Below, in pieces: positions 32,989 to 42,031 of a stretch of DNA of 64,000 nucleotides. The translations under genes were made by a program, and so were the position numbers. Source of the DNA: Cellulomonas fengjieae. Its GTDB lineage: Bacteria; Actinomycetota; Actinomycetes; Actinomycetales; Cellulomonadaceae. The notes beneath the pieces were generated by a model. It had not been told where the DNA came from, made no database searches, and was given only the letters and a program-made list of their open reading frames with translations. Each line of letters starts with the position of its first letter. The first letter of the stretch is position 1. The DNA is taken from assembly GCF_018388465.1 (NCBI RefSeq), contig NZ_CP074404.1, positions 1,922,001-1,986,000 of the forward strand. The letters are read 5' to 3'.

Positions 32989-34617
32989 TCAGAGCGCGTC
33001 GTGCAGGACCACCCCGGCGCGGACGGTCCGCAGGCAGTCCGGCGGCGGGACGTCGGGCCCGAGGTCCGGCAGGAGCGGGATCCCGGCGCGTGCATCTGCG
33101 CTCCACGACGAGAACCGGCCCTCGGCCGCCTGCACGGCGAGGTGGTCCGCGCGCCAGACCGCGAGGTGCGCGGGGGCGCCGACGCGCAGCTCGCCGGCGC
33201 CCGTGTGGTCGAGCCCCGCGAGCCGCCAGCCACCTCGCGTCGAGGCCCGGAAGGCCGCGCGGGCCGAGATGCGCTGGTCGGCCGCATGGTGGTGGACGGC
33301 GGCGCGGACACCCGCCCACGGGTCCACCGCGGTGACGGGCGAGTCGGACCCGAACGCCAGGGGGACGCCCGCGGCGGCGAGGTCGGCCAACGGGTTGAGC
33401 GCGGCCGCGCGGCCGGCGCCCAACCGGGCTGCGTACATGCCCTCGGTCCCGCCCCACGCCGCGTCGAACGCCGGCTGGACGCTCAGTCGCACCCCGAGCA
33501 GGACGAGAGCGGCGAGCGTCCGGGCGTCGACCATCTCGGCGTGCTCCAGCCGGTGGCCCATCCGCGCCATCGCGTCGGCACCCTCCACGTCGACCGCGGC
33601 ACCCAGCCCGACCAGCAGCTCGTCCATGGCGCGGTCACCGATGACGTGGAACCCGGCCTGCACCCCGGCACGGGTCGCGGCCGTCAGGTGGTTGCAGATC
33701 TGCTCCGCCGCCAGGTACAGCACCCCCGCGCCGGTGGGATCGTCCGCGTACGGGGTGCGCAGGGCGGCGGTGTGCGAGCCCAGCGAGCCGTCGACGTTCA
33801 GGTCGCCGCCGATGCCGGTCAGCCCCGGGATCGCCTCCAGGAGCTCGCGGGCGTCGTCGACGGTGACGCACAGCTCCCCCCGGTACGCCACCAGGTGCGG
33901 CAGGCCGCCGCGCGCGTCCGCGGTCAGGTCGAGCAGCTCGACGAGGCCGGCGCGGGTGTCGATGGCGGGCGCCGAGTGCTCGTGGACGGAGACGACCCCA
34001 CGCGCCGCTGCGTGCTCCAGGGCACGGCGGTACAGGGCCGTCCGACGCTCGGGGCTGACCGCCCTGGCGGCGTCCCGTGCCGCGTGGTGCGCCTCGCGCT
34101 CGACGCGTCCGTCGAAGCTCCACCCGGGCAGCCGGTCGAGCCCCGCACCGTGCGACAGCGCGCTCGAGACCACGGCGGAGTGGACGTCGACCCGCGCGAG
34201 GTAGACCGGGGCGCCCCCGCCGGCGGCGTCGAGCTCCTCCCGGGTCGGGGGCCTGCCCTCGGGCCAGCGCAGCTCGTCCCAGCCGTAGCCGAGGACCGGC
34301 TCGCCGGCAGGCAGTGCGGTGGCCGTCCGGTGCACGGCGTCGAGCGCGTCCGCCAGCGAGCGCACGCCGCCCGCGGGAGACAGGTCGATGCTCTCCAGCG
34401 CGAGGCCGGTCTCGAGCACGTGCACGTGGGCGTCGACGAACCCGGGGGTGACGAGGGCGCCGTCGAGGTCCACCACCTCGTCGGCCCGCGCGACCAGCCC
34501 GTCGGCGGTGTCGTCCGCCCCGACCCAGGCGACGGTGCCGTCGTCGACCAGCAGCGCTTCGGCGAAGGGGTCGGCCGAGGTGTGCACGACGCCGTGCCGG
34601 TACAGGGTCGAGGTCAC
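32989..34617 (-). CDS. Amidohydrolase family protein (YtcJ-like, Amidohydro_3)
   Basis: 542 residues. N-terminal beta-sandwich then TIM-barrel. Metal site motif VTPGFVDAHVHV at about 57-68, the other ligands probably in VSVHEHSAP, GFHVIGD, GHRLEHAEM and the FGSDSPV aspartate. YtcJ-type enzymes hydrolyse N-acyl groups or similar amides; substrate unknown. GTG 34617 is six bases after TAGGGT (34629-34624, minus), no Shine-Dalgarno, so probably leaderless. Upstream 70 bp separate it from helY. Confidence 0.88.
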   Translation of the reverse strand: MTSTLYRHGVVHTSADPFAEALLVDDGTVAWVGADDTADGLVARADEVVDLDGALVTPGFVDAHVHVLETGLALESIDLSPAGGVRSLADALDAVHRTATALPAGEPVLGYGWDELRWPEGRPPTREELDAAGGGAPVYLARVDVHSAVVSSALSHGAGLDRLPGWSFDGRVEREAHHAARDAARAVSPERRTALYRRALEHAAARGVVSVHEHSAPAIDTRAGLVELLDLTADARGGLPHLVAYRGELCVTVDDARELLEAIPGLTGIGGDLNVDGSLGSHTAALRTPYADDPTGAGVLYLAAEQICNHLTAATRAGVQAGFHVIGDRAMDELLVGLGAAVDVEGADAMARMGHRLEHAEMVDARTLAALVLLGVRLSVQPAFDAAWGGTEGMYAARLGAGRAAALNPLADLAAAGVPLAFGSDSPVTAVDPWAGVRAAVHHHAADQRISARAAFRASTRGGWRLAGLDHTGAGELRVGAPAHLAVWRADHLAVQAAEGRFSSWSADARAGIPLLPDLGPDVPPPDCLRTVRAGVVLHDAL

Positions 34618-34687
34618 AGGGGCACCCTAGAGCAGCCCGGGGCCCGGGGCCGGTCCGCCGGGACCGCGCGGGCGCCGGGACGCGCGG

Positions 34688-37540
34688 CTAGACCGACGAG
34701 TACGCCACGACCCCGCGGCGCAGGGCGTCGACCGCCTGCCGTGCGGTCTCGCGCAGCCGCGGGACGGGTGCGGCCTGGGCGACCTGGTCGAGCACGTCGA
34801 TCACCTGCTTGCACCACCGCACGAAGTCGCCCGCGGACAGCTCACCCCCCTTGAGCACGGCGTCCAGGCTGCGGCCGTTGGCCCAGCGGTGCACCGCCTC
34901 GACCAGACCCGCGTCGAGCGGCTGGATCGTCTCCACCTTGTGCGCGCTCTCCAGGTCGTCCAGCTCCGACCACGCCCGGACGCACCCGTCCAGGGCGACC
35001 CCGAGGCGGCCCCCCGGTCCGCCGGGCACGCGGGGCTCGCTCTGGTCGTCGCGCCGGGAACGGTAGACGAGCGTCGAGACCACCGCCGCGAGCCCGGGCG
35101 CGTCGAGCTCGTCGAAGATGCCCCGACGCAGGCACTCGGCCAGGAGCAGGTCGTTCTCCGCGTAGAGCCGACGCAGCCACCGCCCGTCGTCGGTGACCTG
35201 CACCGCGGCGCGGCCGGCGTCGTCGGTCGCCGTCTCGAGGTAGCCGAGGCGCAGCAGGATGTCGCAGATGCGGTCGAACACGGCCGCGATCGAGCCCGTC
35301 CGGCCGGCGATCCGGGCGACCAGGGCGTCGTGCTCGGCGCTCAGGCGGGACCAGCGCTCGGCCCACCGTGCGTGCTCCTCACGGTCGGGGCAGCTGTGGC
35401 ACGGGTGCGCGCGCAGCCTGCGCCGCAGGGCGGCGATCTCCGCGTCGTCCGCGGCCGCCCGCTGCCCGCCCTTGGGGCGGTCCTTGCGGGTCGGGCCGGA
35501 CGCCGTGCCGACCGTGGAGCGCAGCGCCGCGGCCAGATCACGTCGCGCCGCCGGCACCCGCGCGGTGAAGCCCTTCGGCACGCGCAGGAAGCCGACGGTC
35601 CGGACGCCGGTGCCGACGTCCGCGACGGTCAGCTTGCGCACCTGCCGGTCCACGGTGAGCACCGTCGGCTTGGGTCCGTCGAAGCCGGCGTCGCCGCCCG
35701 GGTCGATGACGACCGCGTGGCCGGAGCGGCGGCCGATCGGGATCTCGAGCACGTCGCCGACGCGCAGGCCCTGGAGCGTCCGCGCGACCTCGGCCCGGCG
35801 GGCACCCGCCTCGGCACGGGTGAGCTCCTTCTCCCGGGCCGTGATCTGCCGGCGTAGCGCCGCGTACTCCGCGAAGTCGCCCTGGTGGCACACCATCGCC
35901 CGGGCGTAGCCCTCCAGGGCCTCTGCGTGCCCCTGTGCCTGCCTGGCGAGGCCCACCACGCCGCGGTCGGCCTGGAACTGCGCGAAGGACGTCTCGAGTA
36001 CCTCGCGTGCCCGGTCGCGACCCACCTGCGCCACGAGGTTGACGGCCATGTTGTACGTCGGCCGGAAGCTCGAGCGCAGCGGGTAGAGCCGCTTGGAGGC
36101 CAGGCCGGCCAGCTGCACGGGGTCCAGGCCCGGGTGCGCGACGACGACCGCGTGTCCCTCCGTGTCGATGCCGCGCCTGCCCGCCCGGCCGGTCAGCTGC
36201 GTGTACTCCCCCGGCGTGACGTCGACGTGGCTGGACCCGTCCCACTTGACGAGCTTCTCCAGCACCACGGAACGCGCCGGCATGTTGATCCCGAGCGCGA
36301 GCGTCTCGGTGGCGAACACGACCTTGACCAGCCCGCGGGAGAACAGGTCCTCCACGGTCTCCTTGAACAGCGGGAGCATGCCGGCGTGGTGCGCGGCCAC
36401 ACCGCGCTGCAGCGCGTCGCTGAACTCCCAGTACCCCAGGACGTCCAGGTCCTCGGGCGGCACGGCCGCGCAGCGCTCCTCGACGATCCGGCGGATCTCC
36501 GACTGCTCGGCGGGGGTGGTCAGCCGGATGCCCGCGGCGAGGCACTGCTGCACGGCGCCCTGGCACCCGGCGCGCGAGAAGATGAAGACGATGGCGGGCA
36601 GCAGGCCGTCGCGGTCGAGCGCGTCGACGACCGCGAACCGCGGCGTCGGACGACCCAGGGGCCGGCCACCGGTGCGCTGGCGCCCGCCCCGGTCGCGCGG
36701 ACCGCGCCGCTGCTGGGTCGGCTCCTCGCGGTTGCTGCGCCGCAGCAGGTGCGTCAGGTCCGGGTTGATCGGCGGGTCGACGCCCGGCGCCGTCGGGTCC
36801 ACGTGGCCCGCGTACAGGTCCAGGAGGTCGCCGCGCACCAGGACGTGCTGCCCGAGCGGCACGGGCCGGTGCTCGCTGACCACCACGGTCGTGTCGCCGC
36901 GCACCGTCGCCAGCCAGTCACCGAACTCCTCCGCGTTGGACACGGTGGCGGACAGCGAGACCAGCTGCACGTCGTCGGGCAGGTGGATGATCACCTCTTC
37001 CCACACGGGTCCCCGGAACCGGTCGGCGAGGTAGTGCACCTCGTCCATGACGACGAAGCCGAGGCCCTGCAGGCTCGTCGAGCCCGCGTAGAGCATGTTG
37101 CGCAGCACCTCGGTGGTCATCACGACCACCGGGGCCTCGCCGTTGATGGTGGTGTCACCGGTCAGCAGCCCCACCCGGTCGGGGCCGTAGCGGCGGACGA
37201 GGTCCGAGTACTTCTGGTTGGACAGCGCCTTGATGGGTGTCGTGTAGAACGCCTTGCGTCCCGCGGCCAGCGCGAGGTGCACCGCGAACTCGCCGACGAC
37301 GGTCTTGCCCGCGCCGGTGGGCGCGGCGACGAGCACGCCGCTGCCGCGCTCGAGCGCCCGGCACGCGTCGACCTGGAAGTCGTCCAGCGGGAAGCCGAGG
37401 AGCTCCCGGAACTGGCCGAGCTCGCTGCGCTCGACCTCGGCCCTGCGCCGGGCGGCGGCGTACCGCTGCGCCGGTGACGGCTCAGCCGGCGAGTCGTCGT
37501 GCGGCGACGGGGGGACGGATCTGCGGGAGCGCGATACCAC
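34688..37540 (-). CDS. helY: SKI2/MTR4-type DEAD/DEAH helicase HelY
   Basis: 950 residues. Walker A APTGAGKT (73-80), TTPIKALSNQKYSDL, DEVH box in VVMDEVHYLADRF, SAT in LSLSATVS, then an RG-rich insert, YTQLTGRAGRRGID and a long arch-like and C-terminal helical domain (DSHCT type, ending VAYSSV). RNA/DNA helicase of unclear cellular role in mycobacteria. Start taken as GTG 37540, two codons after GTG 37546, because TAGGGT (37552-37547) sits six bases upstream of 37540 and no Shine-Dalgarno exists. Order pafB-pafC-tatA-tatC-helY matches Rv2096c-Rv2092c. Confidence 0.93.
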   Translation of the reverse strand: MVSRSRRSVPPSPHDDSPAEPSPAQRYAAARRRAEVERSELGQFRELLGFPLDDFQVDACRALERGSGVLVAAPTGAGKTVVGEFAVHLALAAGRKAFYTTPIKALSNQKYSDLVRRYGPDRVGLLTGDTTINGEAPVVVMTTEVLRNMLYAGSTSLQGLGFVVMDEVHYLADRFRGPVWEEVIIHLPDDVQLVSLSATVSNAEEFGDWLATVRGDTTVVVSEHRPVPLGQHVLVRGDLLDLYAGHVDPTAPGVDPPINPDLTHLLRRSNREEPTQQRRGPRDRGGRQRTGGRPLGRPTPRFAVVDALDRDGLLPAIVFIFSRAGCQGAVQQCLAAGIRLTTPAEQSEIRRIVEERCAAVPPEDLDVLGYWEFSDALQRGVAAHHAGMLPLFKETVEDLFSRGLVKVVFATETLALGINMPARSVVLEKLVKWDGSSHVDVTPGEYTQLTGRAGRRGIDTEGHAVVVAHPGLDPVQLAGLASKRLYPLRSSFRPTYNMAVNLVAQVGRDRAREVLETSFAQFQADRGVVGLARQAQGHAEALEGYARAMVCHQGDFAEYAALRRQITAREKELTRAEAGARRAEVARTLQGLRVGDVLEIPIGRRSGHAVVIDPGGDAGFDGPKPTVLTVDRQVRKLTVADVGTGVRTVGFLRVPKGFTARVPAARRDLAAALRSTVGTASGPTRKDRPKGGQRAAADDAEIAALRRRLRAHPCHSCPDREEHARWAERWSRLSAEHDALVARIAGRTGSIAAVFDRICDILLRLGYLETATDDAGRAAVQVTDDGRWLRRLYAENDLLLAECLRRGIFDELDAPGLAAVVSTLVYRSRRDDQSEPRVPGGPGGRLGVALDGCVRAWSELDDLESAHKVETIQPLDAGLVEAVHRWANGRSLDAVLKGGELSAGDFVRWCKQVIDVLDQVAQAAPVPRLRETARQAVDALRRGVVAYSSV

Positions 37541-37588
37541 CCGCACACCCTAGGCACACGGGCGACGGCCGCACCTCGCGACGCGTGC

Positions 37589-38503
37589 TCAGCACAGGAC
37601 GGACAGCGCTCCGGGGTCGACCGAGACGCGCAGCGGCAGCGGACCCACCCGCTCCCCGTCCGCGAACGCGACCGGCGGTGGCGGACCCAGGTCCGTCAGC
37701 GGCTCGATCAGCACGGTCCGGCTGCGCAGGACCTGGACGGCCGGGTGGCTCAGGTGCCGGCCCCGGGTGATGCCCGGGAAGATCTTCACGATGCCGGGTT
37801 TGGTGAAGGGGCCGGCCACCACGACGTCGAGGAGCCCGTCGTCGACGTGTGCGTCGGGTGCGATCTGGAACCCGCCCCCGAACCACGCCGTGTTCGCGAC
37901 GGCCACGAGGCTGCCGGCCGACTCCCAGACCGCGTCATCGAGGGTCACCCGGTAGCCGTAGGGGCGGAACCTGCCGAGCTCGGCGAGCAGCGCGCGCACG
38001 TACCGACCGGCACCCCGCGGCCACGCCATCTCGTTCGCGCGGGCGTTGATCGCGGCGTCGAACCCGCACGACAGCACGCCCAGGTACCACTCGTGCGCGG
38101 CGTGCTCCGGGGATCCGACGCGCACGGCATCCACCCGGCGTGGGCCGTCCAGCAGGCCGTGCTCCAGAGTGGCGACCGACGCCGCGACGTCACCCCGCGG
38201 GAGCGCCAGCGTGCGGGCGATGTCGTTCCCGGTACCGGCCGCGATGATGCCCAGGGGCAGCCCCGTACCCGCCGCCACGTTCACGCCGAGGTGCACCATG
38301 CCGTCCCCGCCGACCACCACGAGGGCGTCGAGGCCCTGGACCGCAGCGGCCCTCGCCTGATCGGTGGCCTGCGCCAGCGTGGCCGCGGACAGGTCCTCCA
38401 CCTTGTGCCCGCGCGACTGCAGCAGGTCGTGCGCCCGACGGCCCGCCTCGGTGCCGCGCCCGCTGCCCGCGGTGGGGTTGACGACCAGCCCCAGGTGGAT
38501 CAC
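37589..38503 (-). CDS. DagK-family lipid kinase
   Basis: 304 residues. Diacylglycerol-kinase catalytic domain: VVNPTAGSGRG at the start, VVVGGDGMVHLGVN (the GGDG nucleotide motif) and GIIAAGTGNDIARTL. Phosphorylates diacylglycerol or a related lipid; the exact lipid cannot be assigned. It sits between tatC and helY, where mycobacteria have no gene. GTG 38503 overlaps the tatC stop by 4 nt (GTGA). Confidence 0.9.
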   Translation of the reverse strand: MIHLGLVVNPTAGSGRGTEAGRRAHDLLQSRGHKVEDLSAATLAQATDQARAAAVQGLDALVVVGGDGMVHLGVNVAAGTGLPLGIIAAGTGNDIARTLALPRGDVAASVATLEHGLLDGPRRVDAVRVGSPEHAAHEWYLGVLSCGFDAAINARANEMAWPRGAGRYVRALLAELGRFRPYGYRVTLDDAVWESAGSLVAVANTAWFGGGFQIAPDAHVDDGLLDVVVAGPFTKPGIVKIFPGITRGRHLSHPAVQVLRSRTVLIEPLTDLGPPPPVAFADGERVGPLPLRVSVDPGALSVLC

Positions 38504-39318
38504 GCGGTGCCCGGCTCGTCGGCCATCGTGCCGTCCAGCCGGGGCAGCCCCGCGGCCACCCGCTTGCGGTCCACCCGCCGGTCGTGCAGGACGCAGACGC
38601 CGAGGGCGAGGAAGTACAGCGCGCACATCGGCAGCGCGACCGCGAGCATCGTGACCGCGTCCGGGGTCGGGGTGACGATCGCGGCGAACACGAACGAGGC
38701 CAGCACGGCCCACCGCCAGCTCCTGCGCCAGGTGGCCGCGGTGCCGATCCCCGCGAAGTTCAGCGCGACCATGACCACGGGCAGCAGGAACGCGGCACCG
38801 AACGCGAGCATGATCTGCATGAAGAAGCCCAGATACGTCTGGGCGTCGATGATGTTGGTGGCTCCCAGCGGGGTGAACTGGATCAGCAGCCGCACGGCGT
38901 TGGGCAGCACCCACCAGGCGACGAACGCTCCGGCCAGGAAGAGCGGCACCGCGGCGCCCACGAAGGCGAACGCGTACATACGCTCCCGGCGGGTCAGACC
39001 GGGCGTCACGAACGCCCAGAACTGGTAGAGCCACCACGGGCTGGACAGGATCACGCCCATGAAGAACGAGACCTTCACCTGCATGTCGAACGAGGACGCG
39101 ATGCCCGCGAAGTTGAGCGAGACGAGCATGTCGCGCTCCTCGGCCACCTGCATGATCGGCGACTGGAGCGCGTGGAACACCGGGTCGTAGAGCAACCAGC
39201 CGATCACCGCGCCGACCACGATGCCGAGGGCGGCGAGGAACACACGGCGACGCAGCTCGGCCAGATGCTCTCGCAGCGGCATCCGGCCGCCGGGTTCACC
39301 CCCGCGGCGCGTTCTCAC
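38500..39318 (-). CDS. tatC: Sec-independent translocase subunit TatC
   Basis: 272 residues, six transmembrane helices. Signal-peptide-binding signatures PLREHLAELRRRVFLA at the N-terminus and FMGVILSSPWWLYQFWAFV, then a TPTPDAVTMLAVALPM loop. Together with TatA it exports folded twin-arginine proteins. GTG 39318 starts 8 bp after the tatA stop; ATG 39282 (MPLREHL) is a plausible alternative start with the same functional core. Confidence 0.93.
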   Translation of the reverse strand: MRTRRGGEPGGRMPLREHLAELRRRVFLAALGIVVGAVIGWLLYDPVFHALQSPIMQVAEERDMLVSLNFAGIASSFDMQVKVSFFMGVILSSPWWLYQFWAFVTPGLTRRERMYAFAFVGAAVPLFLAGAFVAWWVLPNAVRLLIQFTPLGATNIIDAQTYLGFFMQIMLAFGAAFLLPVVMVALNFAGIGTAATWRRSWRWAVLASFVFAAIVTPTPDAVTMLAVALPMCALYFLALGVCVLHDRRVDRKRVAAGLPRLDGTMADEPGTA

Positions 39319-39325
39319 GACAGGC

Positions 39326-39637
39326 TCAGACCTTCGGCGGGGCGTTGCCCTCGGACGGATCCGCGACGGGTGGGACGATGGGCGTCACGTGCTGGGGGTC
39401 CGCAACCGGCGGGACGGCGGGCGGGCTGCCGACGGGCGTGACGCCGGTCGGGGGCGGCGGGACGGTCGCGGTCGTCGTCGCCGTCTCGTCGGTCCGCAGG
39501 TCCTTGACCTCGTGCTTGAAGATCTTCATCGACTGGCCCACGCTCTTGGCCAGGTCGGGGAGCCGCTTGGCACCGAACAGCAGGAGAACGACGAGCAGCA
39601 CGATGAGCACGTGCACGGCGGTGATGTTGCGGCCCAC
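39326..39637 (-). CDS. tatA: Twin-arginine translocase TatA/E
   Basis: 103 residues. One N-terminal membrane helix (AVHVLIVLLVVLLLFGAKRL), the hinge GAKRLPDL, amphipathic helix AKSVGQSMKIFKHEV, then a Pro/Val-rich tail with a duplicated VPPVADP. TatA forms the translocation assembly with TatC. GTG 39637 has GGAGG seven bases upstream. Confidence 0.93.
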   Translation of the reverse strand: MGRNITAVHVLIVLLVVLLLFGAKRLPDLAKSVGQSMKIFKHEVKDLRTDETATTTATVPPPPTGVTPVGSPPAVPPVADPQHVTPIVPPVADPSEGNAPPKV

Positions 39638-39709
39638 GTCGAGTCCTCCGTCGCGATGTCGATGACCGGGCGATCCTACGCGCTCCACCTGGGGATCAGG
39701 TGCCGGCGC

Positions 39710-40030
39710 CTACCGCCAGTACGCGGTCCAGCGCAGGCGGGTCGCGACGTGCCGCTCGCGCCGCAGCACCCGGCGATCGGCAGCGGCCTCGCGCACGGCG
39801 TCCCACCGCGCGCGCAGGACGTCGCGGTCCGCGAACAGCGTCGGTCCCGTCCGCGGACCGGCCGCAGCCTGGAGCCGGTCGACCTTGTCCGCAAGCTCCG
39901 CGGTGACATCGGCGGCGCGGGACAGCTCGCGGCCCAGCGCGACGGCCGAGCGCCACAACCGGCGGCCGAGCAGGAACGCTCCGCCCACCGTGCCGAGCAC
40001 GAGCACCGTCCAGACCGAGAACCAGAGCAC
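39710..40030 (-). CDS. Small membrane protein of unknown function
   Basis: 106 residues. N-terminal transmembrane helix (LWFSVWTVLVLGTVGGAFLL), then a charged helical region likely forming a coiled coil (about 25-55) and a very arginine-rich C-terminus. It starts one base after the pafC stop, in the same operon, and precedes tatA by 72 bp. Such a gene often sits between pafC and tatA in actinobacteria; no function is known. Confidence 0.7.
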   Translation of the reverse strand: MLWFSVWTVLVLGTVGGAFLLGRRLWRSAVALGRELSRAADVTAELADKVDRLQAAAGPRTGPTLFADRDVLRARWDAVREAAADRRVLRRERHVATRLRWTAYWR

Positions 40031-40031
40031 G

Positions 40032-40991
40032 TCAGACCTCTCCGTAGGCGCGCAGCGCTGCCCGCGCCGCGGCGGCGACCTCGTGGGCGATCCGGGCGGG
40101 CCGGATCTCGAGCACGTCGTCGGCCACCTGGAGCACGAGGTGACGCAACCACGCCGGTTGGACCACGCGGACGTCGATCTCGAACGAGCCGTCGTCGAGG
40201 TTGCGGATCGCGTCGACGGGGGTGGTCTCGGCCACCCAGCGCACCTGGCTGCTCAGGTGCAGGGTCACGAGCTCGCCGTCGGGGCCCGGGGAGAAGACCT
40301 CGGCACCCGCTCGCACCTTGTGGTCCTCGGCGTCGGTGTCCAGCACCACCGCGGACAGGACCCGGTCGACCCGGAAGAGGCGCTCGCCCTCGACGAGCAG
40401 GCACCAGCCGAGCAGGTACGACCGCTCGTCGTCGGTGACCAGCCGGATCGGGTCGACGTCGCGCTCCGTCGTCACGTCGGAGGCGTTGACGTACCGCAGG
40501 CGCAGCCGCCGTCCGTGCCGCAGGGCCGTCGCGACGGCGGCGGCGACGTCGGGCGCGGCATCCACCGCGAGCTGGACGTCCACGGCGGCCGCCGCGTCGC
40601 CCGTGGCGGCCGTGAGCTTGGCCAGGGCGGAGCGCAGGACCGCGGCGCGCTCGGGGTCCATGGCGCTGCCGAGCGCACCCTCGACGGCGCGCAGGGCCGC
40701 GACGAGGGCGACCGCCTCGCGCGCACCCAGGCGCAACGGGCGGGTCATCCCGCGCGACTCCGTGAGCCGCACGACCCCCTGCTCGTAGGAGGCGGCGTCG
40801 AAGTCGATCAGGTCGTGCGGGTAGTAGCCCGGGGTGCCCGTGACCCACAGCGTGTCGATGTCGTCCATGACCTGACGGGCGCTCACACCGAACTGCTCGG
40901 CGATCGCCTCCACCGGGACACCCTCGTGCCGGTCCAGGTAGGTGATCATGCCGAGCATCCGCAGGAGCCGGTCGCTCGCCCGCTCAGCCAT
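40032..40991 (-). CDS. pafC: WYL-domain transcriptional regulator PafC
   Basis: 319 residues. N-terminal HTH (LRMLGMITYLDRHEGVPVEA), a WYL domain in the middle (LRLRYVNASDVTTERDVDPI; SYLLGWCLLVEGERLFRVDR) and a WCX C-terminal extension. In mycobacteria PafB and PafC act together as the activator of the LexA-independent DNA damage response, binding single-stranded DNA. Starts inside pafB (8-nt overlap). Confidence 0.92.
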   Translation of the reverse strand: MAERASDRLLRMLGMITYLDRHEGVPVEAIAEQFGVSARQVMDDIDTLWVTGTPGYYPHDLIDFDAASYEQGVVRLTESRGMTRPLRLGAREAVALVAALRAVEGALGSAMDPERAAVLRSALAKLTAATGDAAAAVDVQLAVDAAPDVAAAVATALRHGRRLRLRYVNASDVTTERDVDPIRLVTDDERSYLLGWCLLVEGERLFRVDRVLSAVVLDTDAEDHKVRAGAEVFSPGPDGELVTLHLSSQVRWVAETTPVDAIRNLDDGSFEIDVRVVQPAWLRHLVLQVADDVLEIRPARIAHEVAAAARAALRAYGEV

Positions 40992-41997
40992 CCGAACGCA
41001 CCCCCTGGTCCAGCGTCGCCGCCCTCCGCAGCAGGTGCAGGACGGCCTCCCGCAGACCGGTCGGAGCGAGCACCACGACGGCGTCGCCGTACCCGACCAG
41101 CTCCTCCGCGAGCTCCCACTCGGCCCGGAACGGCACGTACACCAGGTCCCGGTGCGCCAGCAGCGGCTCACCTGACAGGTCAGGCGCGTCGGGTGGCGGC
41201 GGGACGGCGCGTGCGCGCGGGGCGCTGGCCCGCTCGGGCAGGATCGCGAGGGTCGCGATGCGCTCGGGACCGCTGGCCCACGACTGCAGCGCGGCAGCGA
41301 GCTCCTCGGCGCTGGGCGCCGTGAAGGAGCCCGGCTCGCCCACCGTCCGCACGGCACCCTCCACCCGGCTGAGGCGGAAGGAGCGGCTCGCGCCCCGGTC
41401 GCGGTCGCGCCCGACCAGCACCCAGCCGCCGCGTCGGGCCAGCAGCTTCCACGGCTCGACCGTGCGCTCGCGCACCTCCCCCGTGGTCGCGGCCCGGTAC
41501 GTGAACCGGACGGCCTGCCGCGCCTGCACGGCGTCGACCAGCGGGCCGAACGCGTCTCCCCCGGCCCGCACGCGGGGCGCCAGGCCAGCCACCAGGTCGG
41601 TGGACTCGGGGGCGTCGCCCACGGCCCGCAGCTTGGTCAGCGCTCGCGTGGTGTCCGCCCGGACTGCCTGGTCCTGCCACACCTGGGCCGCCATCGCGAG
41701 CACCCCCAGCTCGGCGGCGGTGAGCTCCAGGGGCGGGAGCGCGTACGCCTCCAGGTCCACCCGGTAGCCGATGTCGTCGCCGTGCCCGGCGTCGGTCACC
41801 GTGAGGATCGGGACGCCGAGGTCGCGCAACGTGTCCTTGTCCCGTTCGAACATCCGCTCGAACGCATCGTCCGACGGAGCCTCCTGGTATCCGGCGACGC
41901 TTCTGCGCACCTGCTCCTTCGTCATCCGCCCCGCGGTGTTGACCAGGGCGATGACGAGGTTGAGCAGGCGCTCCGCGGGTGGGATCTGAGCAGCCAT
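40984..41997 (-). CDS. pafB: WYL-domain transcriptional regulator PafB
   Basis: 337 residues, same layout as PafC: HTH about 1-70 (PPAERLLNLVIALVNTAGRM), WYL core (VRFTYRAATTGEVRERTVEP; GWVLVGRDRDRGASRSFRLS) and WCX-like C-terminus. ATG 41997 is eight bases after TACGGT (42011-42006, minus) with no Shine-Dalgarno. Proteasome genes such as pafA, which give the name in mycobacteria, are not next to it here. Divergent from the DUF3866 gene with 34 bp between start codons. Confidence 0.92.
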   Translation of the reverse strand: MAAQIPPAERLLNLVIALVNTAGRMTKEQVRRSVAGYQEAPSDDAFERMFERDKDTLRDLGVPILTVTDAGHGDDIGYRVDLEAYALPPLELTAAELGVLAMAAQVWQDQAVRADTTRALTKLRAVGDAPESTDLVAGLAPRVRAGGDAFGPLVDAVQARQAVRFTYRAATTGEVRERTVEPWKLLARRGGWVLVGRDRDRGASRSFRLSRVEGAVRTVGEPGSFTAPSAEELAAALQSWASGPERIATLAILPERASAPRARAVPPPPDAPDLSGEPLLAHRDLVYVPFRAEWELAEELVGYGDAVVVLAPTGLREAVLHLLRRAATLDQGVRSDG

Positions 41998-42005
41998 CGG
42001 GCACC

Positions 42006-42025
42006 ACCGTAGTGGCCGGTAGCGT
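42006..42025. promoter_or_regulatory. Back-to-back leaderless -10 elements of pafB and DUF3866 gene
   Basis: TACGGT (42011-42006, minus) serves pafB; TAGCGT (42020-42025, plus) lies six bases before the GTG at 42032. The two hexamers are 8 bp apart, so polymerase bound at one should block the other. Confidence 0.6.
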
Positions 42026-42031
42026 GAGCGC